Below, one piece after another: positions 45,472 to 55,048 of a stretch of DNA of 64,000 nt. The stretch's first letter is position 1, and every line of letters starts with the position of its first letter. This DNA is from Madurella fahalii (taxonomy: Eukaryota; Ascomycota; Sordariomycetes; Sordariales): positions 1,240,001-1,304,000 of the forward strand of contig CM056880.1 of NCBI GenBank assembly GCA_029876055.1, given 5' to 3'. Made by a program: the position numbers and the translations under genes. The notes beneath the pieces were generated by a model. That model saw only the letters and a list, made by a program, of their open reading frames with translations. It was not told the DNA's origin and searched no databases.

Positions 45472-47444
45472 TTAGCGGGACTGATCTCTTTGCGGAGAGT
45501 CCAGCAGTAGCGGCGCGGAGTAAGGTGACTGGGATACGCGTTCCGGGTGGCTTTCTTGGTGCTGCTCGGTAAATGGATGCTGGGAATGTGACACAGACGG
45601 CGAGGGACGATAGAAAGCCTCGTCCTCTCTGGTAGGTAGTTTCTCTGTGTTTCGCGATAACGCACTCAGCCGCCTCGTTTTCTTTGAGAGTACATCATCT
45701 GTTAATGGCGCTGTTAGCCGGTGTGCTAAGCCGCGAAAATGGATATGGATAAATATAGAGATATCATGAAGCGGGGAGGAACGGAGATGGTAACCTAGTG
45801 CAGAGCAAGCATCCAGTCTAAAGTTCACATACTTATCTCTCCACAGACATACTCCAGCAATGGCGGGATCCAGATGGTAACAGCCACTACCTGGCCAAAA
45901 CTCCAGCCATCGGTGTCCACCATGTCCAGCTTGATCGCGGTGGACAGCACAGAAACTTGCATCCCAACGCCAACCAAGAAGACCAGCGTTGTGAACCAAA
46001 ACGCCATCCGCCGCCAGCGCGGCAACGGTCGCTCAGCAGGTTGGGTGGCGGACCTGTTCGAGCGAGAGCGGCGTATACGCATATATGCCGAGTGCGCGAG
46101 CATGGCGAGGAATACAAAAGTCGACCAGGTCCAGATCAGCGGCGTCAGAACGCGCAGGTCTCTCCTGGCGGTGATACCTTCCGAGAACTCGGGCGAGCCC
46201 GAGTGGTCGGCCGGACAGACAGCGAGGCCGGAATACTCCCCGCAGGCCGCGCTGGACGAGACGTCCAGCCGGTACCGCCGGTACATGTCGCCGCGGGTCA
46301 AGCCGGCGGGGAGCGGGAGGCGGGCGTACAGGATCCAGTAGACCACTGATGACAGTAGGTAAACCACTGCTGTCAGTAGAGTGATGGCCGGGGATGACGC
46401 TTGGTAGTAGACAAGGAGGAAGTAGCTGAAGATGACGGGGAGAATGCTGTTGGTTGCTAGGGGTATGGCCAGAAAGGTGATGACGAAGTCGATGTCCATG
46501 ATGTTAGACACAATGACAGCGATCATGAGCGTGCCGCCAAAGTAACACTGGGCTTTGTGGAACTCCAGAAGCAGGTCAATCCAGGAAGCGAAGTGGCTGT
46601 TAACATCGGACGCTTTCGAGGGTCTGTCGGGCCAGCCCCGTCTGGCATGACGGAAGGAGAAGACCGCCAGCCCGACCCAGAGGACTGCAACGAGCACGCA
46701 TTGCATAACGTAGGATGAGAAAACCTAACGGGCTCATGTTAATTTGATTATTCCTTCGCTACGCTCAAATTCCACGTGAATATTCGTAGGTAAGTAGGGT
46801 AAGGTAAGGTAATTAGTTGCGCTTACTCCAATGCCCACGATATCAGCGTCAGCCCAAGGCAGCGCGTTTGTGCCGGCACTGCAAAAGTTAAACAGGCAGT
46901 CGTTTATTCCCCCGACATTCGGATGCGTCTTGTTAGTGACCAAGTCCAACGGTGAGCAGACGTGGCTGTAGCATTCGCCATTTCCACGTGCACGCCTGCA
47001 AGTTGATGCCAGGCAGTCGGTCACGAACAAAGTGATCTGCTCCAGGGCGTACTGAAATTCGGATTCGTCAGGCCCAAGCCGCAGGTGCTTCTGCACGGCC
47101 TGGTCAATGTACGGGACGAGCAAGCGCTGCGACGACAGACTAGCGAGAGCAGGAATGTTTGCACAGGCCGTATATCGTGCGAGAAGCAATGAGCCGTCTC
47201 CCATTTGGTTGTTCTGCTCGGCCGACGTGTAGAGAGTTGCGGGCGACCTGCAGCGGTGGAAGAGACGGCATCTCTCGGGGCTGCCGGGACAGGCGCTGTC
47301 CAAAAGGCCGCTCCCCGGCGCAAACATTCTCTTGCACATAGGGGAATACTGGTCCCCAAGGCGGCAGCATGCCTCTCTGGACACGGGGCTGCTGAGCGAT
47401 GTGAAATTGCCGAGGGCCCCACAAGCAATAATATTGTTGTCCAT
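45472..47444 (-). CDS. Polytopic membrane protein with cysteine-rich N-terminal half (unknown function)
   Basis: Three exons: 47444-46827, 46724-45833 and 45698-45472, all phases consistent, 578 residues. The N-terminal ~205 residues have many paired cysteines (EACCRLGD, CPGSPERCRLFHRC, CLASTC, CYSHVC) and should be extracytoplasmic, although no classical signal peptide is evident. About six to seven membrane segments follow, from FSSYVMQCVLVAVLWVGLAVF onward. The membrane part ends with WSFGQVVAVTIWIPPLLEY, the same signature as in the 37.2-38.6 kb protein. The last exon, after a 134-nt intron with a CTAAC branch site, is a polar Ser/Arg-rich cytoplasmic tail. I do not recognise a function; the cysteine-rich ectodomain plus spans suggests a surface receptor-like protein. 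Confidence 0.8.
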
Positions 47445-48982
47445 CGTGGTCGACAATGATCCTGCGGTTGCGATTGAAAGATTGAAAGGAAGGAGAAAAG
47501 AGGGCCCCTTCTTTAGCTTTACAAGGTAAGGTAAGCAGTCCGACTGAAATCTCCATATTTTCCATCACGGGAAGCGATCTGACCAATATACATGAGATGT
47601 GCGCGGAAGGATCTTCATCTGACGACATATTACAGCTTTGCAACGTATTTCGTGCAACAACCGCGACTGGATCTCAGCCTATCACCGCCAAGCTGAAAAT
47701 ACGGCACGTCATTGGCTTGGATCCGAGTTGATGATGGCCAAGTGGACGTAGGTAGAGGTGCTCGAGGTGCTAGGAGCACTACCAACTGTAATAGGGCGCG
47801 CGCGGTATACTAATCGTTCTGGTATATCTGGCGTAGTGTTCCCATGAGCACCACCACGCCGTCAGCGGTAATCGCCCGGCGTGTGGGGTTCGGGGCGCCT
47901 CCTCGCCTAGCTTAGGTTACATTGAATCCTGCGCATAACCTGCTGATTCTCTTTTTTGTATCAGTCCAGCTATACGACAGTCGATCCTGCTGATAGAGGA
48001 GCGCAAGCTGTTCATAATTAGTTATACTAGGAATCTCAGGTAAGGGCCCCTCTGACACCGTATCGTTGGCGGCGGAGTAGTCGCTCGAACCTTGTCTAGC
48101 ACTATGCTTTCAGGCGCGGCGGCTTCTGAGTTAGCGTTTCACGCTCTCTAGAGGAGCAGCGGTGAATTTCTTGAACAGACGGAGTCCACAGCTCGGAAAG
48201 CGCAGATAATTCCGACATTGAGCTCTACGAAACTAGGACGAGTAGTTGAGTCTCACGGGAGTAAGTACCATTTATGCCAATCCAAGGTAGGACTTACGCA
48301 AGTGCGTACCTGGAGGAATGCTGTCCCACAAATAATCCAGTCACTAGCACGCAGTGTGAGGGTGTCAGGCATTCCAGTCTCCAACGCCCGGGACTGAGAC
48401 AGGATTGCCTAAACGCACCAGTTCTAACATCCAGGCTTTCGGCTTCCATTAGCGGTGGCCCCAAAACATGAAGCATCTTGGAACACCTCATCTACCTCAG
48501 TTAATCTGTGATCGACACTGACAGGAAATGCATGCTGAAGAACTGTACAATATCATCCACACTCGTCATCCAGCCGGGGCTAGGCCCACCGCGCACGGAG
48601 CAAAGCATTGCATTTGAGGGCACAGTACAGCAGTTGAATGAATCCACAGTAGAATATGTGTCGGCTAAGCATCGCGGCCCCGGGCGCATTGCCTGGAGGA
48701 TATATCCCCTGCCAACTTGTGTTGTACATACTGCCCTTACATCCCCAACACCCTTGGCCAAGAAAGCCGGCAACCGCAGACGGCAGCACAACGGACAGGG
48801 GCTAAATGCTATAGACAGAGCACACCTCCGGTGCCCACGCTTCCCGTCGTAGTGCCATTTTGATCATCCCCCACAGTTCCATATTGTTTGAGTGATCCTC
48901 CATTGCTGCCCTTTCACCCCAGTTCTGCCAACGACGACAGCTCTCTGTAATTGCAGAGCCAAGCTTGCTCACGACTCACACC
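47445..48982. other. 1.5-kb stretch without a recognised gene
   Basis: Short open frames only. GGTAA repeats occur near 47525 and in the intron at about 46795-46812. Nothing else is recognised. Confidence 0.4.
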
Positions 48983-50120
48983 ATGTCCGCTTCCAGTATT
49001 TACGCCGCGCTTCCCGCAAGTGCCCAGAACGCCATCCCAACCATCGTTACCACGGCCGCCTTGTATGTGGCCTGGAGGATATGGAGGTTCACTATTCAGC
49101 CTACGCTGCATCCGGACGAGCCCAAGCAGCTCCCACATCTCATTCCATGTATGGTTCCTCAATCGGCGTGGTCACGCTACTGCTTGCCAGAGCCGCCTGC
49201 TGATCGTCGGACACGTAGTTCTTGGCCATGTTCGGGAAATGCCGGTCAACGCAGGCAAGCTGTTCGCATATGGCAGGTATGTTCTGTTTCGACTCGTATC
49301 AAAGTTGTCCCTGCTCCCTACCGCAACCTCCATTCTCCCAAAGCGGTCTAGTCCAGGATGGTGGACGCCAGGCATGGCGGTACCTCACGCCGTAGTGAGG
49401 ATGGCCCGAGTCGTTACTCAAGCTGGGAGGGTACCTGAACGTGATGCTGACTTGCCGCTTCCGAAATGACAGAGAGTACTTTGGAAACACGCGTGAGATA
49501 TTCGCCTTCACTGTTATGGGTCAAGAGATGTACATCGCGACCTCGCCTGACGATGTCCTTTCCGTATACAAGGAGTCCAAAAGGATAGAGTTCGACTCCA
49601 TCATTAAAGACATAATGGATGATTTTGGCTGCACAGATGCCACCGTTGACAAGATAATCGAAACGAAGAACGGCATGATCACAAGCTGGATGGACCTTTG
49701 CCATGCCAACTTTTAAGTTGTAGATGCACCCGGGTGAGAAACTCCAAATATCGCAGGACATTATTTTGGGCAATGCCGACCGCTACCTCCACTGGAAACG
49801 TATCGCCGGCCCAATGCTGCTGTCTTCTTCTACAGATATTAAGAGCCTATTCGCTGTGGAAGTGGTGTGGCAACGTCCTTGTCGACTCGGCCACCAGTGC
49901 TTTCTTCGGTAGCGCCATATACCGGGCAACCCCCAACATCCTAGCTGACTTCTTTCCCTTTGACGGCGAGGCCTATAAACTCGCTTACCGGTTGCCCGAG
50001 TTTACTACAACGACCATGTATGAGTGGTTTCGAAGCCAAGTTAGCCGGCCCCATGAGCAAAAACGGGAGGCTAGGGTTTTCCTGTGCTCGATGAGCCGGT
50101 TGCCTCCGGCGGTGTTCTAG
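48983..50120 (+). pseudogene. Truncated, frameshifted cytochrome P450 relic
   Basis: The translation starts well (MSASSIYAAL, membrane anchor, DEPKQLPHLIP). It resumes in other frames with GHVREMPVNAGKLFAYGR, REYFGNTREIFAFTV (after a GTATGT intron from 49279), MHPGEKL near 49724, and KWCGNVLVDSATSAFFGSAI after a frame change near 49860. These are successive N-terminal and middle blocks of the P450 group annotated as CYP7/CYP8-like in fungi. No I-helix, ExxR or heme-binding loop follows: the coding trace dissolves after ~50120. At the first junction (49149-49202) no splice choice I tried restores frame. The lack of the heme half shows it cannot work as a P450. Confidence 0.75.
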
Positions 50121-50340
50121 CGCCAGTTGCTGAGGATGATGTGATTATCGAGACTAGGCTGCGCAAGGTATAATTTATTTTCAGGACTTGGAGAACCAAT
50201 ATGTTGTATGCATACCAGAATTAGTTTAGTTGGCGGGATATGAATTTTGGCCCCGACACAAACGAGACACTGTTACAGATAGTATGAACGGTTTACTAAT
50301 AATAGTATTACTACTAATGCGAGAAACAAGGTGAGAGGCG

Positions 50341-50760
50341 TTGATGTTCACCAGGAAGACGTGTTCAGGAACGCCAGTGGGCATGATACCGGCAGATTCG
50401 ATCCATCATCTTGGCGTGGAACAAGATAAACGATCTCCATGTGCATTGCAAATGGGGTCTGCCGTCTGCGCTACTGCGTCCGGGTCAGCCATTCTCATCT
50501 TCGGTCGCGCGTTTCTCGGCCTCGGCGACGCGGGTATGCTGCAGGGCGCCCTAGCCACCACGGCTTCATTGTTACGGTTGACAAAGTTCCCCTTTTCCAT
50601 TGTATTGTCATCAGCTCCTGGTTGTGTGTGTGTATCGGACCTGCTTTGTTTACCTTTTGTGCCGCCCATTCTTCAGGGACTCTGGTTATTGCAAAGGTGA
50701 TTAGCGGAGCTTTCCTTGTAAACTCCACAGCAAACAGATGCCACGGCCAGCCATCTTAAT
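50341..50760 (+). pseudogene. MFS transporter fragment
   Basis: In one frame the sequence reads GRAFLGLGDAGMLQGAL, the typical GRxxxGxGxAGxxxGA segment of DHA2-type major facilitator proteins. About 100 bases on, in another frame, it reads IVISSWLCVCIGPAL, the next conserved block (motif C region). No start, no remaining membrane segments and a frame change show it is a relic of about 400 bases. It lies directly after the P450 relic, so the two may once have been neighbours in a metabolite cluster (inference). Confidence 0.6.
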
Positions 50761-50863
50761 ACCGCAGTACTAACCGGTATAAGAGCGCTACACATTCTGT
50801 GGAAAGACCACGAACTCTCGACTCCCTATAATTCACTGTGAAACCCAGAGAAGCAACTACAAT

Positions 50864-51161
50864 ATGACAACTCAACAAAGGACTCCAAAAGATCCGAGAA
50901 GCCATCAGGGCTACGCCCAGACAGCAGCATATCAATGGTCCTTAGGCGGATTCCCCATATGCCCATGTCAATGTAAGGATGACAATTACTTCCACTGCGG
51001 CTGTGCTCCGGTACCAGGGGCCTTCACCGTCTATGACTCCGGTATCATGACAAGAACGGGATTGCGGGAGCGAGGAATGTCTCCCGAACTGGGATCGTGC
51101 CGTGGAATGGTGTCGTGGGAAGGTTGCTGCCCCCCATCGCACCTACGGCTCCAGGTGCGCG
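50864..51161 (+). CDS. Possible first exon of the broken cysteine-module gene
   Basis: An ATG-initiated frame of ~99 codons ending at a possible GTAAGT donor (51162); a weaker donor at 51155 would leave phase 0. It contains a cluster CPCQCKDD...HCGC and a later GCC pair. It does not match the six-cysteine module spacing exactly. The link to the module exon at 51489 is by position and cysteine richness only. It could also be an unrelated small gene or chance frame. Confidence 0.35.
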
Positions 51162-51628
51162 GTAAGTCCCGATTCGCAACGGTAGTGACTTTAATGAAAC
51201 GGGTGCTTCCCATGTTAATACTAACGCTTGCTCTACGACGTCACACCATGTGAAGAAGCGAAGAAAGGGGCATTAAACCTTGGAGAAGCGAGCCTAGGAT
51301 ATCTGGCACAGCTAGCTGTGGAAGAACAGGAAGCGGCCATGGACTCTTTCTTGACTCTAGGTTTGGATCAGGAGTCACAGCGGGTACGGGAAACCCAGGA
51401 ATGCAAGACAAAGACCAAGTCTGACTGTGTCAGTACCCCTCTCTACTGCGCGTGACATTGATCGGTTCCAGTCCTAATCGGTAAACAGCGTCAGGGTAAC
51501 GAGAGCAACAATTCGAAAGCTAGTACTCGCAGTGCAGGGACTACTACCCCGCAGGATATTATTTGCGGTACTGGTGGTTTAGGCTCGCCAGAAGAACAGC
51601 ATCCATGCAAGTGTCAGTATTTTGGATA

Positions 51629-51675
51629 ACGTGTCTTATAAGCGAGCGGTACATATAAGCGAGCGGTACACTTTC
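51629..51675 (+). repeat. Left 47-bp terminal inverted repeat of the transposon
   Basis: It begins ACGTGTCTTATAAGCGAG and is exactly complementary to 53807-53853. Inside, the 17-bp unit TATAAGCGAGCGGTACA occurs twice back to back. Confidence 0.92.
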
Positions 51676-52462
51676 CACCATCTACCCACAACTATCCTAA
51701 ATTACAACACAACCACTAGGAAATAACAATAACTGAACTAGAAATAGATGAATCAGACGATTCTCCAGCCTCCTGACATGGACGTGTATTATAACCAGGC
51801 TTGCCGTACAGACTACAGCACCGAATCTTCGTACCAGACCCCCCTGCACTACCACCATTTTGGGTCTTTCATGGATTACCTGCTCACCTACAGCCTTTTG
51901 ATCCAGTAGATCCTGTGCTTCTTGTACGGTAAGAGACCCTCCAAGCCGTATACGTGTTTTTTTAGCTCTCCGTCGCTTACTAAGCTCCTCATTGGCCTTT
52001 TGTAGTGCCGAGACCTCTGTACGTAAAAGGGCCACTTCGTACATCACAGCCATCGTACCTTTAGCTAGTTGGTCTACAGCAGCTAGTATAGGTGTCGGAG
52101 AACTGCCTTGGTGGTTGGATATCCGGCCTTTGATAAGGTCTTTCTGTGAGGTGGCCTCTCGGGGGTTTTGTGGTGTTTGAGATTGCCAAGGTAGTGCCGT
52201 ACCTAGCTGCGAGATTGGTGGAGTTGGGGTTCGGAGACGTATATCCATCTTAGAAATGACCCTTTCTGGATCGTACGGTATAAGACCTGCTCCGGCAAAG
52301 ACTCCTTGGATATTCTTCTCGGTAAAAGAAGCAAAAAACGCTGCTCTGAACGTATAAAGGAATTCCAATTTGGTGATATGTGTGATATATATACGTGTAA
52401 GTTCCTCGATTTGGTAGCCATAAGCCCTCTTTAATGGTCTAAAACAACCAATATCTAATGGT

Positions 52463-52823
52463 TTGTGAGGACCGGCTGGGTAAGGTCGGCGTGGGCGCAG
52501 GACGGAAGCCCCGAAGCCGTAGCGCCGGCGGGGTCGCAAAAGCAATAACAACGCTAGGCCAGAAGGGCGAGGATATCGCGTCAGAGGAGCGTCGAAGGAG
52601 CGTACAAGTAAGGTCGATGGCGGGGTAGCGAGCGGGGTAAGTGAGCCCAGACGCTGTCATCGTAGAGCATAAAGAGGGGGGTGGAAGACAGGTCTTAGGA
52701 GAGAGACAGAGTTCAATGAGACCACCATCCTACCTCTAACGAGCACTCTGCTCCTACGTTGCGCGTGCACTGCTCGTACCCAGGCACTCTGGTCCTACTA
52801 CCCTTGGGTCCTTGACCCTCACA
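52463..52823. mobile_element. Solo LTR (361 bp) nested in the transposase
   Basis: The insert starts TGTGAGG and ends CCTCACA, the TG...CA form of LTR ends with a 7-bp inverted repeat. It is flanked by a 5-bp target duplication TGGTT (52458-52462 and 52824-52828). Omitting it together with one TGGTT joins the minus-strand transposase in frame (HLVQP to LDIGCF), which confirms both edges. No gag/pol is present, so it is what remains after recombination between two LTRs. Orientation cannot be decided from the ends alone. Confidence 0.88.
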
Positions 52824-53806
52824 TGGTTGGACTAGATGCGAGGAGTGTAGAGGTATATAAAGTGTGATGATATTGTGCTCCTGGCAATAGATTTCGAATT
52901 GGTTGGAGTAGTGGCTCTCGTAGCCGTCGAGGATTAAGAGCCGGTATTTCCCTTTTGTCCGAGATGCTGTATGAAAATCGAAGTGCCGGATCCAATCTAG
53001 GCCTTTCTTATTGGTAGTCCAGCCGTTATCGGTTGTTCCGATATACCAAGTAGCTGGAAGACTATAATCTCGATACTAGCTTTCCTGGTGATATTTCCCC
53101 TTTAAAAGGATAAATGGTGTAATAGCCCAGCCTTAAGCATTCACTCCTTGGATAACCATAGCCCACTTACGGTTACTAGGCTGGACTTTTTTAGCTTTCC
53201 TATAGCTATCGGAGGTAGTTACAACCATACCAATAGTAATCATACCTATTATGAACCCGGTCTCGTCAAAGTTGTATATATCTTTATCAAGGATACCGTA
53301 TTTGGCTTTGGTATTGTATACAAGTGCAAACCACTCGCGAATAATCTTCGGATCTCCGTATTTGGCTCCCTGGTAGTCGTATCTACGTGTAAAACGTATC
53401 CGGAGTTCTGGTTGGCGTTTGACAAAGTTGTGAACCCAGAGCTTGCCGACAGGGGGCACGTTACATTCGCGTAGCAGTCGGTTGGCTATATCTTCTACAA
53501 AACGAAGCCGAGGAGGGAATGCGCGTGTACAGAGCTCAGTTATATACTGAATAATCATATACTCCTCTAGATCTGTAAGTTTTCGTGAATTAGCTGGGGT
53601 ATCGTGTCGTGCAGGCCGTCCGTCGCGTCGGGCAGACAGGGTCATTGGTGGTACGTTATAGATTGTAGCTGCCTTTCGAAGACTAAGTTTTGGATCATCT
53701 TGTATAGCTTTGAGGGCTAAAATAATCCTGGATTCGACTGAGGAGGAATCTATGGCGGAATGGTAGTAGAATTGGTAAGAGAAGTTGGAAGGTTGTGTTA
53801 TGCCAA

Positions 53807-53853
53807 GAAAGTGTACCGCTCGCTTATATGTACCGCTCGCTTATAAGACACGT
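53807..53853 (-). repeat. Right 47-bp terminal inverted repeat of the transposon
   Basis: It ends in CTTATAAGACACGT followed by the TA duplication. It is a perfect inverted copy of 51629-51675, including the doubled 17-bp unit. Confidence 0.92.
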
Positions 53854-53922
53854 TACTGCAAGGTCTCTCGAATTTGCATCTTGACAACCTCTGCGCCCGA
53901 CACATACTGTTGGGTCTGCAAG

Positions 53923-55048
53923 GTGAATGGCCGAGCCGACTTCGTGTTACCGAAAAAGACCGGTAGCATTTAATCCCGATTCTGACATGCTTCAAGGGTA
54001 TATGTGACCAGCCTAGACGCCGATGATGTACCACAGAATGGGGTATGTAGATATGGTGATATTTCAATCAAGCGTAAGGCGTAAGGACTTTTCTAACCTT
54101 TTCACCTTCCCCCGGTATTAGAATGGAAAGCAGACCCTCAGGCACAAGATATTGGACTCACGGTTACCATAGCGTATTACAGTAATGGAAGCAGGTTGAT
54201 AGCGGACCATGCCAAACTTTCAGCTTCAAGAGTAGCAGATAATAGAATGCTGTAAATGATGGCAAGAGAGGATTGATAGCTCTAAAATGGCTTAACTAAC
54301 TTGATAATTAATCGGAAATGGACGTGGTAGCTAAAAAGATAAACATGGTTAGATAAGGTACCACCTAGATACTGGCCGACAGAGGAGCAAAAGTAGGCGA
54401 GCACTGCTAATAGCACGGAGTTTGGGGAATAATCTGAAGTCGACAGCAATTAGTGTCTAGGTGTTGTTGTTATCAAACGAATAATACCCGTGCAGGTCGC
54501 TAGTTGCAAAGAACAATACAGATACCAGCAATGGCACTGTGTGTCTAAGATCTGTAAACAACAAAGATGATTATAAAATAGCGATTGTGCGTTTGTGATG
54601 ATCCGGGCCGCGAGGTAGTTACTTGATATCATAGTACAGACTCCGTGTCGCTCCGGAATTCTTCCGGAACGCTCAGTCACCTGAGATGTATAGGAGATAC
54701 GTCGGCATCTAAAGTCGGGCTTTGTGGCTCTATCACGGCCCGCGGCCGGCAAGATCCACGTAGGGTCATCCCCATTCTCATCTTGATACACATTCACTTG
54801 CAAACATCTTTATTGTACAACTGGCCACTTGACGTAAAACGTTCTATTATATTAATTCTATAATAAACAGCCAAGACCCTAATGTCCTCGCCCTCACTCG
54901 TATCTCGTTGATACACCAATCCGCAACAAGTATCATCGACTACCTCGATTAAATACACGCATCCACATTGGGGAGAGACGCCCAGACATACTCAAGGTTC
55001 GCATCCACAACAAACAATTAAGCCGCCCCGGGTTCCTAGAAAGCCAAG
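53923..55048. other. 1.1-kb spacer between broken and intact cysteine-module genes
   Basis: Just after the split exon, a CTGAC branch site and an AAG acceptor near 53996 could lead to a tiny last exon (GICDQPRRR and stop), like the short final exon of the sister gene. The rest is AT-rich and holds no gene I can support. Confidence 0.35.

Larger units (their letters stand above)
51629..53853 (-). mobile_element. Fot1/pogo-like (Tc1-mariner) DNA transposon, decayed transposase, nested solo LTR
   Basis: The element is 2225 bp, flanked by TA on both sides (51627-51628 and 53854-53855), with identical 47-bp terminal inverted repeats. The transposase lies on the minus strand. It has an N-terminal helix-turn-helix/CENP-B region (KLSLRKAATIYNVPP; PPVGKLWVHNFVKRQPEL), the first DDE aspartate in YNFDETGF, the second in LILDGYESHYS, and the third in LDIGCFRPLKRAYG. 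It is not functional as written. The likely start codon is ATA, stops lie at 53133-53135 and 53076-53078, a 361-bp LTR splits the third DDE block, and a frame change near the C-terminal knuckle (GKPGYNTRPC) seems to follow a G run. Mobilisation in trans is possible because the ends are intact. Confidence 0.9.
51489..53922 (+). pseudogene. Cysteine-module exon split by a transposon
   Basis: The left part, 51489-51628, reads as a Ser/Thr linker ending HPCKCQYFG plus TA. The right part, 53856-53922, continues in frame as CKVSRIC, an ILTTSAPDTY spacer, then CWVCK and a GTGAAT donor. Leaving out the element and one copy of its TA target duplication gives an exon of 207 nt (69 codons), phase 0 at both ends. 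Its module is CxC-x5-C-x5-C-x10-C-xx-C, matching the modules of the gene at 55049. The acceptor AAACAG ends at 51488. The gene is therefore a paralog broken by the 2.2-kb insertion. Other exons of this copy are not resolved with certainty. Confidence 0.75.

Noticed and set aside
54000..55000. Further cysteine-module exons between the two module genes
   Set aside because: I looked for CxC...CxxC spacing on both strands and found none beyond the split exon.
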